NCBI GenBank assembly: GCA_030437565.1 | Contig: CP129291.1 | Span: forward strand, 1,798,001-1,862,000 | From: Terrilactibacillus sp. S3-3 | GTDB lineage: Bacteria; Bacillota; Bacilli; Bacillales; Sporolactobacillaceae | Reading direction: 5' to 3' | DNA length: 64,000 nt | Part shown: in pieces, positions 41,001-51,525 of the stretch | Layout: every line of letters begins with the position of its first letter | How positions within the stretch are numbered: the stretch's first letter is position 1 | The notes under the pieces: model-generated | What the model was told of the DNA's origin: nothing | Seen by the model: the letters and a program-made list of their open reading frames with translations, nothing else | Databases searched by the model: none | Position numbers and translations under genes: made by a program

Positions 41001-42596
41001 TTATTGGATTTTTTTTTCGATGATGGATTGATAAATCTCATCGAACGGCTGAACAACTCCTTTTTCATCTTTATAAACGATATGTTTTCGCTCAAATTGA
41101 ACAGGTGATTCCAGGCCGGCCGCCGCAGCCAGCCGAAAAAGCCCTTCACGCAGCGTCACCACATAGTTCACAACCCTGAATTTTTTCTCATCGATAACAA
41201 GCGCTTTCTGCAAGGACGGATCAGTGGTCGCCACGCCAACCGGACAGGCATTGGAATGACATTTTAAAGCCTGGATGCAGCCGACGGAAATCATAAACCC
41301 GCGGGCAATGTTCACTAAATCGGCGCCCATCGCCAATGCGACAGCAATCCGATCAGGCGTAAAAAGTTTCCCGGATGCAATCAATTTCACGCGATCCCTA
41401 ACGCCATGATGGCAGAGCGCGGCGTCAACGATCGGCAAAGCGGATTTAATTGGCAGTCCCACACTGTCCGCAAGTTCCTGGTAAGTGGCTCCGCTCCCCC
41501 CTTCGCCTCCATCAATCGTGATAAAATCCGGTCCTTTTCCTGATTGTTTCATATACTCCGCTAATTGGACGGCATCGCTGTAGCTGCCAATCACCACTTT
41601 TATGCCGACAGGTTTCTGTGTGACTTGGCGAATACGTTCAATAAAGTCAAACATCGTCGGCAGATCGTCAAACTGATGAAAGCGGTTGGGACTATCGATC
41701 GTTTTATAGGGTTCGACCATGCGGATTTCAGCGATTTCAGGGGTGACCTTTTCGCCATCAACATGCCCGCCGCGGATCTTGGCTCCCTGTGCCAGTTTCA
41801 ATTCAAAAGCCTTGATTTGTTCCAGCTCGCTTTTTTTCTTCAGTGCTTCCCAACTGAAATCGCCATTCTTATCTCTGACACCGAAAATGCCGGGACCGAT
41901 TTGCATAATGACATCGACATCCCCTTTTAAATGGTACTTTGAGAGACCGCCTTCCCCCGTATTCATCCAGGTCCCCTTTGCCATTCCCAGGCCTTCGGAT
42001 AAAGCGGTAAGGGCATGATCGCCTAAAGCGCCGAAGCTCATCCCAGACATGCCGACTAAGCCTCTGACCCAAATGGGTGAGCCGTATTGGCTCCGATGAC
42101 AACCGCATCCTCTTCCTTTAATAAATAGGCCGGAGTGACCTCATCGACAAGATGTTCTTTTCTTTGGGCGAATAATGTGTCTTTTGTCAGAATATATTTT
42201 CGGGTTGGAACCTTTGTCTTCCGATCGACCCTCAACTCATCCATCTGCCTGGGAAACATCGAATTTTTAACATAAAATCCGGCTTGTTCGAAATCCCGTT
42301 TCGACCCGTAGCCGATCACATCTCGTTTATATTTGGCGCTTTTCACGATATGCTCATAATCATCTCTGGAAAAAGGTTCACCCTCAGTATCGTTATTAAA
42401 GAGATATTGCCGTAATTCCGGACCGATTCTTTCAAGAAAATAGCGGATCCTTCCCAGCACCGGATAATTGCGCAGAACAGGATGCTGTTTTTGATGGATA
42501 TCCACTGAATACAAACGAATCGTAACCAAAGCAATGACCACCGGCAAGAAAATAATGATGCAAAACGATAATGATTAAATAGGTTGATAAAATCAT
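41001..42596 (-). CDS. yerD: FMN-binding glutamate synthase-domain protein, YerD-like (two frameshifts)
   Basis: About 530 residues. An N-terminal membrane segment (ATG 42596 after GAGGTGAG; MILSTYLIIIV and FLPVVIALVTIRLYS) is followed by a glutamate-synthase FMN/synthase domain: GMSFGALGDHALTALSEG, GEGGLSKYHLKGDVDVIMQIG, ITIDGGEGGSGATYQELAD and the cysteine region CIQALKCHSNACPVGVATTD. Breaks near 42560 and 42060. B. subtilis YerD has the same architecture; the physiological reaction is not established. Confidence 0.85.
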
Positions 42597-42901
42597 GTTC
42601 TCTCACCTCGAATGTCCGGATCTTCTTTTTAAAAGCCATATGAAAAGCAAATGTCCGGAGCTATTATCAGAAAAGCAGGGCTATCCTTACATCATCAAAA
42701 AAAGATAAGCCTGACAAAGCTTCCAGATTAAAAACTTTAATCCGCCGAGTTTTTCATTTATGGATATTATGTGCCTTTTGGCGATGAAGCATACAAAGGC
42801 AAAAGCAGCTCTAAACATTAGAAAGCCCTTTCATTTTCACAAAAAATCATATGGTAAAAGTCAGGCCTTTGACTAATCTATGTACAAACTGTTTTTTATA
42901 T

Positions 42902-44750
42902 TCACCTGAAGGTTACTGCATATATTAAAAAAAGCATAACCCCGGTTTTTAAGGGGTTATGCAGACGTTTGCAGATTGTTTCCCGATCAGACTTCCAGCA
43001 TCTGTTCTTTATTACCGGTTTTTTTGTGGGGCAAGGAACCGGAAAGCTGCAGGCATTCATGAAAGCCAGATGTTTGCAGCCTATACATTGATTCGCATCA
43101 ACGTGGGCAAGGGCATAATTAAGTGCTTCGCCTGTATGATTAAAAACATGGTCTTCGCCAATTTCATGATATAATCCGGTTTTTTCAAGCGACTCTTTTA
43201 ATGACGGCATGACGCCGGAAAGGAGGACGATTCCCCCCTGGCGGCTAAAATGATCGATGATATTTCTGAAGTAGGCTTCTCCAGTGGTATCCATAAACGG
43301 CACTTTTCCCATCCGCAAAATCAAGGCCTTCGGTTTGAAGTGAATCGTTTCCATGATACTCTGTTCAAACGTTTGGGCAGCACCGAAAAAAAGCGGTCCT
43401 TCAATTGTGTACATACTGATTTGCGGACAGTCATGCGCTTCATTCACGACATGGTGACGAACTTTCCGATTTTCATTTTCATCCGGAAGCCCTTTGGCGA
43501 TCACCAGCATTTTGCTCATCCGTTTGGCAAACAAAATCATCGCTAAAACAAGGCCGATTTCAACGGCGGTTGTCAAACTTGTAAACACGGTGAAAAAGAA
43601 CGTCACAAGCAAGACAAGAGAATCCCCGGATTTTTTTGTTTTTAGCACATAGGCAAAGTTTTTCCGCGCGCTCATGTTCCAGGCAACCAGCATTAAGATG
43701 GGTGCCATACTTGCCAGCGGAATAAGCGATGCATATGGAGCAAAAAGCAGCAGCGTTAACAAAACGAAGATACCGTGAATGACTCCAGACATCGGCGTTG
43801 CCGCACCGCTTTTAATGTTGGTTGCTGTCCGGGCGATCGCTCCCGTAGCCGGGATGCCGCCAAACAGGGGTGTGATGATATTGGCAATCCCCTGGCCTAC
43901 AAGCTCCCGGTTGCTGTTATGTTTCGTGTTCGTCATGCCGTCGGCGACAACTGCAGATAGCAGGGACTCAATGCCGCCAAGCATCGCGATAACAAACGCC
44001 GGACCGATCAGCAATTGAATATGGCTCCATGTAATCTCAGGCAGATGAAAATGCGGCAGTGCAGTGTGCTCGGAATCCCTCCGAAAGCGGTGCCGATTGT
44101 CGCCACATGTCCCGGATAAAACAGGGCGGCGATCACAGTGGAAATGATCAAGCCGATTAATGAGCCGGGTACTTTAGGCAAAAGCTTGGGAGTGGCTAAT
44201 ATCACACAAAAACAGAGAGCAGCGGTCGCGATACTAAGCAGATTGATCGTATTGATATGAATGACAATTTCCTTAATATTAGCAATAAACTCCTGATGCT
44301 TTTTAATGCCCGTAAGTCCCAAAAAGTTGGCGATCTGTCCTGTAAAAATGGTAACGGCAATCCCCGAAGTAAATCCAATAGTGACCGGTCTTGGAATAAA
44401 CTTGATTAAGGTGCCCATTCTAAAAATCCCCATAAGGCACAACATGACACCGGCCATCAAACCGGCGAGCAATAAATTTTCATAACCATAGGCCATCACG
44501 ATCCCAAACAGAATGGGGATAAAAGCGCCCGTTGGCCCGCCGATCTGATACTTTGAACCGCCAAATAAAGAATCAATACACCGGCAATACAGGTTGTATA
44601 AATGCCATATTCCGGCTTCACCCCTGAAGCAATCGCAAATGCCATCGCCAGCGGAATCGCGATGACACCGACAATCACACCGGACAGGAGATCTTTTTGG
44701 AAATATTCCAACGAATATCCTTTAAATCTTCCGGTAAATAAACCCTTCAT
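42902..44750 (-). CDS. SulP-family anion transporter with STAS domain (two frameshifts)
   Basis: ATG 44750 opens with the SulP start YFQKDLLSGVIVGVIAIPLAMAFAIASG. Membrane helices follow through GIESLLSAVVADGMT and GIPATGAIARTATNIKSG, and the C-terminal STAS domain has PKALILRMGKVPFMDTTGE. A Cys-rich tail (CIGCKHLAF) ends it. Breaks near 44510 and 44035. Substrate could be sulfate, bicarbonate or another anion. Downstream of arsR on the same strand, so probably under its control. Confidence 0.87.
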
Positions 44751-45040
44751 TCTTAACCCTTCTTTTTCTTTTTATCAGCACATAAATGGAACAGATCGAA
44801 TGTTGGCAAAACGATCACTGCTTTTCATCCATTTATGGTTCACCCTTCTGTTGCAAATGCAAGTTATCTTTTTTTCATATCTATCTGTTATTGATGATGA
44901 GGATGAGATAAGGAGCTTCTACTAGTATTCGGTAACTGCTGCCCCTGATCACCTTGCGAAAACCATTCTCTTGTTAAAGTAGAGAAAATTCTTTTTTTTT
45001 TTTAATAAGATGACATCTGCTCTACGGCCAAGATTTTCAC

Positions 45041-45384
45041 TTATTTTGAATGAATCTCTTCTTCATCCAATTCTTCCAGCATGGAGATAGCGTCTATTAA
45101 ACGGTTATTGAAAATTTCTCGTGCGACAGCAAGCAGTTTCGTAATCAGCGGGTCGCGCAGCGAATACATGACTCGTTTTCCATCTTTAATGCCAACCACA
45201 ATGTTTTTTTTGAGCGCAAAACACTCAATTGCTGAGACACGGCTGAGCCCTCTTTATTAAGAATATTTTGAATTTCATTGACGCTTTTTTCACCCTCTGA
45301 TAAAATTTCGAGAATACGGATCCGGAGCGGGTGCGACAAGGCCTTAAAAAAATCCGCTTTAAATTGTTGCATATCGTTTCCCAT
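45041..45384 (-). CDS. ArsR/SmtB-family repressor (one frameshift)
   Basis: 113 residues: ADFFKALSHPLRIRILEIL then a winged helix with GSAVSQQLSVLRSK as recognition helix; after an A8-run break near 45205, VGIKDGKRVMYSLRDPLI forms the wing. It has no cysteines, so a thiol- or typical metal-sensing site is not evident. ATG 45384 follows GGAGAGAG. A 40-base palindrome lies 210 bases upstream, and the SulP gene is downstream. Confidence 0.85.
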
Positions 45385-45595
45385 ATAATCTCTCTCCTTG
45401 TTTTTTTGCAGCGAAAAAACGAGAAGCGTATCCAATTGATGGCCGCGTGTCCTGAAAACGCAGCCTTTCCAGTAATTGACATTTCTGCCGAGCGAAGACA
45501 TTTAACCTTTAACTCAAAGCAAGTCATGACAACGATCGGGAAAAAATTAGTACTGGTTCATGATGTATTTTAAATCGTCATTTACACAATCCATT

Positions 45596-45635
45596 GATAG
45601 AACACATATTCAAATATTTGAATATGTGTTCTATC
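45596..45635. promoter_or_regulatory. 40-base perfect palindrome, likely ArsR-type operator
   Basis: Twenty-base arms (GATAGAACACATATTCAAAT and its complement) meet without a spacer. The inner ATATTC...GAATAT resembles ArsR/SmtB-family operators. It lies between rtp and arsR; the rest of 45385-45712 has no supported gene. Confidence 0.6.
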
Positions 45636-45712
45636 ATACAGGCGTTTCACAAAATTTTCAATAATTTTTTATGATTTCACATAAAAAAACTCTCCCCATT
45701 TGCCGCTATTCG

Positions 45713-46072
45713 TTAATAATTGTCTTTCATCACTTTGCTTAAAATATCGCGGCTGCGCTCCAGATCGGCTTTCACTTGTTTCTTGTACAATTGGGCTTTC
45801 TTATACCCTTCTTCAGTAAATTGGTAAATAATAATTTCCTGAAAACCGTCTTTATCTTCGCTGCGCAATTTTTTTGTACGATAAACAATCCCGTCCCGGG
45901 TTAATTCATGCAGCGCTTTGTAAATTTCCGAATGCTTCGGTATGTAACCATATTCTTTAAAGGCCTCTCTGATTAGCTGCAAGTACTGCATCCCGTACAT
46001 CTTTTTTTTATCAATTAAATTTATTAGGTAAACTTTTAAAATTGCCCGCTGTTTTGTCAAGAAATGATTCAT
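45713..46072 (-). CDS. rtp: Replication termination protein
   Basis: 119 residues, intact. Winged-helix protein that binds Ter sites as dimers and arrests the replicative helicase with polarity. It aligns along its length with B. subtilis Rtp from memory: LTKQRAILKVYLINLIDKK, MYGMQYLQLIREAFKEYGY, PKHSEIYKALHELTRDGI, EIIIYQFTEEGYKKAQLYKK and the C-terminal dimerisation helix DLERSRDILSKVMKDNY. A PadR-like annotation is possible in automated pipelines. A Ter-like site lies 109 bases upstream, matching the autoregulatory arrangement in B. subtilis. Confidence 0.88.
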   Translation of the reverse strand: MNHFLTKQRAILKVYLINLIDKKKMYGMQYLQLIREAFKEYGYIPKHSEIYKALHELTRDGIVYRTKKLRSEDKDGFQEIIIYQFTEEGYKKAQLYKKQVKADLERSRDILSKVMKDNY

Positions 46073-46180
46073 GACATATCCTCCTGTATCTCTGTCTCTG
46101 CTAAAAAGTCTCTATTTAGACATTCTCACTTTTTAGTCAAAATCCTGCTAAATATTGGTTTTTTAATTGAATTTTTTATT

Positions 46181-46209
46181 GTTTATTTGGAACATAGTTT
46201 TTCTTCAAA
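46181..46209 (-). other. Replication terminator (Ter) site, minus orientation, upstream of rtp
   Basis: The minus-strand core CTATGTTCCAAATAAAC (46197-46181) is identical to the core at 12650 but inverted. By B. subtilis polarity it stops rightward-moving forks. Probably also an Rtp autorepression site. Confidence 0.78.
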
Positions 46210-46336
46210 TCTTATGGTTAAAAATAAAATCAAATCTTCTAGTTTACATAATTAAAATACTGACCAAGCCAGTCCGGACATGGCTTCAGATATTTTTTTT
46301 AATATGAAAAAAAATAATATATTTATATAATTGAAA

Positions 46337-46353
46337 TGTTATCAATCTGTAAA
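46337..46353 (+). promoter_or_regulatory. WalR box upstream of wall hydrolase gene
   Basis: TGTTAT-CAATC-TGTAAA fits the WalR consensus TGTWAH-N5-TGTWAH exactly. An extended -10, TGGTATTAT, follows at 46372-46380. Confidence 0.65.
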
Positions 46354-46386
46354 ATAATTCGTCGAAAAAAGTGGTATTATGTAGAC

Positions 46387-46482
46387 AATGGTTTTAGAAG
46401 AAACCATTACATAAAATAAGCACTTGTGTCCATCTTGCTGTTTGCAAGTGATGGATAGATACATTGTCCTATTCTATAGGAC
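46387..46482 (+). other. Structured 5' leader: two hairpins and a possible pseudoknot
   Basis: Hairpin AATGGTTT/AAACCATT (46387-46408). Interleaved pairing CACTTG (46421) with CAAGTG (46445) and TCCATC (46429) with GATGGA (46450), which is either an H-type pseudoknot or two competing stems. Then a perfect hairpin GTCCTAT/ATAGGAC (46466-46482), just before the ribosome site of the LysM protein. Confidence 0.4.
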
Positions 46483-46529
46483 TATACTACCAAACCATTT
46501 GAAACGACTAACATTGGAGGAGTTTTTTT

Positions 46530-47754
46530 ATGAAGAAAAGTGCTTTACCCATTGCTATAGTTGGCGGTGTTGTCCTTTCCGGTACGATCGGTGCGCAATA
46601 TGCTTCTGCTGCTACCGGCGAAGACGCTGTCAAAATAGCTGAAACTCATCATGAACCTTATGTTTATGGATCGACCGACTGCTCTGCACTGACGCAAAAG
46701 GTGTATGCCCAACTGGGTATCAGTTTGCCGCGTACCTCGGCAGCACAAGCCGGAGTGGGAACTCCTGTCAGCAAAAGCAATCTTCAACCAGGCGATTTAG
46801 TCTTCTTTAATACATCCGGAAGCGGCATTTCCCATGTCGGCATCTACACCGGAAACGGACAAATGATTAGTGCCGAAAGCAGCGGCATTAAAGAAACAGG
46901 CATTTTCGTCGGTCCTGCTTCCAGTTATTGGGCACCGAAATATGTCACGGCACGCCGAGTCATTAACAGCAGTTCAGCGTCAGCTTCAATTCAGGCATCT
47001 CAACAAACGACTGCATCACAGACAACAACGAGCCAACAAACTCAGTCGTCATCGTCCAGTCAAAGCCAACTCAATCATCATCGTCCGCTCAAAGCGCGCA
47101 ATCGGATTCTCAGTCTTCGTCAACTGAGCAAAGTAATTCGCAGCAAACGGCGACCAGCGCTGCTTCAACGACTAACCAAGCTGCTGATTCTCAATCGACT
47201 GCCGCAACGCCTGATGTGTATACTGTTCAAAGCGGCGACACATTATCGGCAATTGAACAAAAATACAATGTGTCCGTTGCAACGTTGAAATCGATCAACG
47301 GTTTATCTTCTGATTTCATCAAGGCCGGACAAAACCTGAAATTAAAAGGACAAGCGGTTAAACAAGCTGCCCCTGCTAACACTGCAGCAGCAAAAACTTC
47401 GGCCGATACTTCAACGGCATCCGCTGCAAATAATGTTCAAAAACAGGCTGTATCTTCGAACGGCTCTTATGTCGTCAACGCCGGAGATTCGTTATGGGTG
47501 ATCTCTAAAAATAACGGCATTACCATTTCAAAACTCAAAAAAATCAATCATTTAGACTCCGATATCATTATCCGGGACAAAAATTATCTTTAACTGATCA
47601 ATCGGCTAAAAAAAAAAAATATGCTGTAAAAAGCGGCGACACGCTTTGGGATATTGCAACGTATTATGGCGTGACAGTTAAACAATTGATGAGTACTAAT
47701 CACCTCTCTTCGTCGCTCATTCAACCTGACCAAAATCTTGTTATTCCTCAATAA
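46530..47754 (+). CDS. Secreted NlpC/P60 peptidoglycan hydrolase with LysM repeats (three frameshifts)
   Basis: ATG 46530 after GGAGGAG. The signal peptide [19 protein letters not shown] ends near ASA. The NlpC/P60 domain comes first: [16 protein letters not shown] with the catalytic Cys, [19 protein letters not shown] with the His. A Ser/Gln/Thr linker follows, then three LysM domains ([55 protein letters not shown]). Breaks near 47065, 47210 and 47605 (A9 run). Repaired length about 408 residues. The WalR box implies control by the cell-wall two-component system. Confidence 0.87.
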
Positions 47755-47776
47755 ACCTGCTTTTTAAACAAAAAAG

Positions 47777-47812
47777 GCAAGAGGCACAATGTCTCTTGCT
47801 TTTTTTTTTTTT
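47777..47812 (+). terminator. Terminator of the LysM hydrolase gene
   Basis: GCAAGAG and CTCTTGC with a 9-base loop, followed by a T12-13 run. Confidence 0.88.
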
Positions 47813-47884
47813 ATAAAATACCGACAAGCAGCATATTCTGTCTTTCACTTTTCCCTATGGCGTTTTTTTTGTGATTTTATTATT

Positions 47885-47901
47885 GATTATTTGGAACATG
47901 G
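47885..47901 (-). other. Replication terminator (Ter) site, minus orientation
   Basis: Minus-strand core CCATGTTCCAAATAATC, 15 of 17 identical to the 12650 core. Same polarity as the site near rtp. Confidence 0.6.
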
Positions 47902-48049
47902 TTATCCTTGACACTATGCTTAAAAAAACATTAGACGACGGGAGGCGATTCATACGGTCGGCAATCGTCGCTTCACAACATCAACGTGATAAAAGTGATT
48001 TTACCTGGGCCTGTTGTAGTCAATCGAATCTGAGTATGAAATATTCATA

Positions 48050-48737
48050 CTATTCTGTGAGCGGCTTCATTGTGTTTACACAAAACCACCAGTCATAACA
48101 GGTCAATTCTCCAGCTTGTGATTTGGCTAATTGAGCATTAGCTTCTTGTATGGTTTTTTTTGCCGGAGGTATAATTAATTTGTTTTGGAGCCATTCATTA
48201 TTTGGCCAATTCGCTGGTGTAGCTGCTTTATATAAGTCAGTCGTCTGTAGAGCGATGAGGGATCTTAAAATTTCATGAACATTTCGACCGATAGTTTCTG
48301 GATATGTCAGTACAAGACGAACTGTACCCTCTGGATCCACTATAAAAACACTACGGACTGTACGTGAGCCTCTCGTTGGGTGAATCATCCCAAGTCTTTT
48401 TGCCACATTTCCCAAACCGTCCGCAATAATTGGAAAGGTAATTTGAACGCCTAAGTTTTGCTGAATCCACTCGATCCACTTAATATGGGATTGAACTTGA
48501 TCAATAGAGATTCCGATCAATTCTGTATTTCTTTTGGTGAATTCATTATGTAATTTTTCAAATGCAATAAATTCTGTTGCAAACAGGGGTAAAATCACCG
48601 GGATGGCTAAATAATATAAACCATCTGCCTTCATAATCATTGGGAAGAATCTTCATACCACGTGTTGTTTGAACTTCAAGTTTCGGCAGTGGGTCCCCTA
48701 TATAAGGAATTCCGCAATTTTCTTCAAGAAATGACAT
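48050..48737 (-). CDS. Peroxiredoxin, 1-Cys/Prx6-like (one frameshift)
   Basis: Thiol peroxidase reducing H2O2 or alkyl peroxides. [12 protein letters not shown] carries the peroxidatic Cys; the frame breaks just after it (near 48585), and [17 protein letters not shown] continues. A later CYDWWFC pair may supply a resolving Cys. [22 protein letters not shown] is typical of the Prx6 group. ATG 48737 ([15 protein letters not shown]) follows GGAGG. About 228 residues, single gene. Confidence 0.87.
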
Positions 48738-49018
48738 TGTTATAACCTCCACTTGAATTTGCTCTATATTTATTCTACATAGACATATTTATATATTGTC
48801 CTGCGATTGCAATTGGTCTGCTGAGCAGCCCAATTTACCATCAAAAATATATGAAGCAGAACCTGAAGTTATGAATCAACTGTGATAAAATAACGGCATG
48901 TTCATCCTCGTACGTCTGAAAAAGAACGCGGTCTCACGGGTGCCGCATGATCATGAGCAATTTGGGGACTTTTAAATCGTATCGGTTCAAGTGATTCTGC
49001 CTGGTGAAATATTGACCT

Positions 49019-49035
49019 GTTTATTTGGAACAAGG
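49019..49035 (-). other. Replication terminator (Ter) site, minus orientation
   Basis: Minus-strand core CCTTGTTCCAAATAAAC, 15 of 17 identical to the 12650 core, preceded by CTAATAAA. It is the outermost convincing right-hand site. The rest of the 48738-49085 gap shows nothing I recognise. Confidence 0.6.
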
Positions 49036-49085
49036 TTTATTAGAAACTAATAATGTCGCGCTCTAACTGAAAATCCTTTAGCATA

Positions 49086-49128
49086 CAAAAAGCGGCGAAT
49101 AAACATGGAAGGTTCGATTCGCCACTTT
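49086..49128 (-). terminator. Terminator of the cysteine/siroheme operon
   Basis: AAAGTGGCGAAT and ATTCGCCGCTTT (minus strand) pair over 12 bases with one G-T, followed by TTG. It lies just after the sirC stop. Confidence 0.78.
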
Positions 49129-49135
49129 GGTTAAA

Positions 49136-49779
49136 TTATTTGTTGCTATTTGAGTGCAAACAGCGCTCAATAAACGCGTCCACATCAGCCAAAACCAGCT
49201 CTTGGCATTCTTTTTTTTTATAGCCAGGTTCCAAAAGCTTCTTTAGACAAAGTTTTTTCTGGCTGCTGTCCAGGTTCTTCACTTTCAATTTTTCCCTAAA
49301 GCGGAATAAAAAATCCAGGTATTGTTCAATGTCATCACCAAGAATTTCACCGGCAGCATCGCGTATTTTCCGTGCCATTAAGGGACTCGCCCCCCCTGTT
49401 GACACCGCGATCGTCAATCGGCCGCGGTGAAGGGAGGCCGGCACATGAAAATTACCCAGCTCAGGGGCATCGATCACGTTCACTAATTGGTTGGACGATG
49501 CTGTTTTCGCAATCTGCCGATTCACTTCACGGCTGTCCGTTGCGGCGATCAGCAAAAAAGCCGAGCGCGCGCGCCCCCTTGTCTCCAATCGCGCTGATGC
49601 CAAATGATTTTCCCTTCTTTCGCCAGGCGTTCGACCGGTTTGATCGCCCGGCTGCTGATCACTGTTACATATGCACCGCAATTCATCAGAACCCTCATTT
49701 TACGGTAGGCAACCTTTCCGCCGCCGGCGACAACCACGTTCTTTTCATGTAAATCAACCATGAGAGGATAATGATTCAT
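49136..49779 (-). CDS. sirC: Precorrin-2 dehydrogenase / SirC-type siroheme synthase subunit (one frameshift)
   Basis: NAD-dependent oxidation of precorrin-2 to sirohydrochlorin. MVDLHEKNVVVAGGGKVAYRK gives the Rossmann loop and VISSRAIKPVERLA the strand following. The frame breaks in a GC repeat near 49565 (GCGCGCGC), and FLLIAATDSREVNRQIA plus TIAVSTGGASPLMARKIRD follow. B. subtilis YlnF equivalent. The start overlaps the sirB end by 26 bases. Confidence 0.88.
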
Positions 49780-50503
49780 GAAAGGCTTCCTTCATTCTTT
49801 TTTTCAGCAATCTAATCAGGGCCGGATGATAGCCAAGCGGGCGGCATAAGACAAATGAGCTTCCCTTTGCATTTTGCAGGCCGATCTTTCTTTTCATCGT
49901 TTTCATCAGCACACCTGTAAAAAGCAGATATGGGATAACAAAAACGTCTTCCTGTTCATTTTCCGACGCTTGCTGCAAACCCTCGTCAAATGACGGCGCG
50001 GCGGCGGCTAAATAACAGGCTGATACCCGGCGAATGCCTTTTTGCTGCAGCAGCCGGCAAATTTCGGAAAAATCGCGTTTTGTATTCGGGTCGCTTGATC
50101 CCCTGCCGACAAGCAGTACAGCAGTTTCTGGCGAAAGAACCCGGCGCTGTTCATGCAGGCGTTCAATCAGAATGTTGACTATCCATTCATCGACGCCAAA
50201 CGGCCGGCCGTAAAGAAACCGAACACCGGGATATTTCCGCCTGGCCTTCTCGATTTCAGTGGGAATGTCACGCTTTGCGTGCCCGGCCGACAGCAGCAAA
50301 ACCGGCTGGATAAGAATGACGTTCGCCCCGTCCCGTACACATCGATCGATGCCTTCCTCTATGGTCGGCCTGGCTATTTCAAGATAACACATATGCTGGA
50401 TCGGGACATCTGTATCCGCCATGCACGCATCCAAAAATTGGTTCACCTGCAAAACTCCTTCCTTCATTCTGCTGCCATGGCCGACATAGAGAACACCAAG
50501 CAT
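49754..50503 (-). CDS. sirB: Sirohydrochlorin ferrochelatase SirB
   Basis: Inserts Fe2+ into sirohydrochlorin. 249 residues, intact. VLYVGHGSRMKEGV carries the catalytic His, and PVLLLSAGHAKRDIP the second His of the CbiX/SirB family. YlnE equivalent, between sumT and sirC. Confidence 0.9.
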   Translation of the reverse strand: MLGVLYVGHGSRMKEGVLQVNQFLDACMADTDVPIQHMCYLEIARPTIEEGIDRCVRDGANVILIQPVLLLSAGHAKRDIPTEIEKARRKYPGVRFLYGRPFGVDEWIVNILIERLHEQRRVLSPETAVLLVGRGSSDPNTKRDFSEICRLLQQKGIRRVSACYLAAAAPSFDEGLQQASENEQEDVFVIPYLLFTGVLMKTMKRKIGLQNAKGSSFVLCRPLGYHPALIRLLKKRMKEAFHESLSSHG

Positions 50504-50505
50504 GC

Positions 50506-51282
50506 TTAAAACGCCTCCCTTACCTTATCCAGAGTAGCATCGCTTTGTTGGAACCACTTTAACTTGTCCCGGAGCCGTACGACTTCACCGACAACAATCA
50601 TCGTTGGATTCTGAATGTGATGCCTTTCAGCTTCTGCGGCAACATTGGCAAGGGTTGCTGTCACCGTCCGCTGATCGCTTGTTGTGCCCCATTCAATCAA
50701 TGCGACAGGTGTCGACGGCTGCCGGCCATATTTGATCAGCTCAGCAGCAATATGCGGAAGCCCGCTCACCCCCATATAAATGGCTAACGTATCCGCCCCG
50801 GTCGCCAGCTTCTCCCAATTGATGATCTCTTTGCCACCGGATTTCGGATGGCCGGTTACAAAAGCAACCGAGCTCGCGCATGTACGGTGTGTCGCCGGAA
50901 TGCCGGCATAAGCCGGGGCCGCGATCCCTGCCGTTATCCCCGGTACGATTTCAAACGCGATCCCTTCTTCTGCCAGAAAAGCCGCTTCTTCACCGCCGCG
51001 ACCGAAGATAAACGGATCGCCGCCTTTTAATCTGACGACTGTCCGGTTTTTCTTGGCATGACCGGCAAGCAAATGATTGATCGCTTCCTGCTTTAACGGA
51101 TGAGAATGAGGCAGCTTGCCGCAATAAATCAATTCCGCGGACGGCTTGGTTTCATTAAGCAGTTCCTTATTAACAAGCCGATCATATAAGATCACATCAG
51201 CGGATTGAATCAGCCGCAGCCCTTTGACCGTGATGAGATCCGGATCGCCGGGCCCCGCACCGACGAGATAAACTTTTCCCAT
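50506..51282 (-). CDS. sumT: Uroporphyrinogen-III C-methyltransferase
   Basis: SAM-dependent double methylation to precorrin-2. GKVYLVGAGPGDPDLITVKG is the family start; RLKGGDPFIFGRGGEE, IPATHRTCASSVAFVTGH and IYMGVSGLPHIAAELI are conserved blocks. ATG 51282 directly follows GGAGGGGCAA; an in-frame start at 51303 lacks spacing. About 258 residues, intact. YlnD equivalent. Confidence 0.92.
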   Translation of the reverse strand: MGKVYLVGAGPGDPDLITVKGLRLIQSADVILYDRLVNKELLNETKPSAELIYCGKLPHSHPLKQEAINHLLAGHAKKNRTVVRLKGGDPFIFGRGGEEAAFLAEEGIAFEIVPGITAGIAAPAYAGIPATHRTCASSVAFVTGHPKSGGKEIINWEKLATGADTLAIYMGVSGLPHIAAELIKYGRQPSTPVALIEWGTTSDQRTVTATLANVAAEAERHHIQNPTMIVVGEVVRLRDKLKWFQQSDATLDKVREAF

Positions 51283-51295
51283 TTGCCCCTCCTCC

Positions 51296-51514
51296 TTATT
51301 CATACGCTTTCCGCGGCTGAATCACAAACCCCGAACCCGTACCGCGAATTTTTTTCTTTTCTAATAATGCAACGTCGTCGATTTGAAGCGGCTTTAAAAA
51401 CGACCTGGCAATTTCCTGCTCAACAACCCGAAAAGCGCTCTCGTCGTCTTCGGCAGAGACCACGACTGGAATTTCCCGTCCGCCGGCCGTCACGATAAAT
51501 CGATACAAATCCAT
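51296..51514 (-). CDS. DUF3906 family protein
   Basis: 72 residues, intact, ATG 51514 after GAGGAGG. It opens MDLYRFIVTAGGREIPVVV and ends FVIQPRKAYE. Small proteins of this family recur beside sulfite reductase/siroheme genes in Bacillales; the biochemical role is unknown. Confidence 0.75.
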   Translation of the reverse strand: MDLYRFIVTAGGREIPVVVSAEDDESAFRVVEQEIARSFLKPLQIDDVALLEKKKIRGTGSGFVIQPRKAYE

Positions 51515-51525
51515 GTCGTTCCTCC

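Noticed and set aside
46230..46260. TTATGTAAACT (minus strand), a perfect XerD-type arm of dif
   Set aside because: The adjacent 17 bases show no match to the XerC arm, and it lies beside a Ter site at the edge of the fork trap; kept only as a weak dif alternative.
47871..48098. 75-codon plus-strand frame
   Set aside because: It contains the Ter site and runs antisense into the peroxiredoxin gene; no ribosome site.
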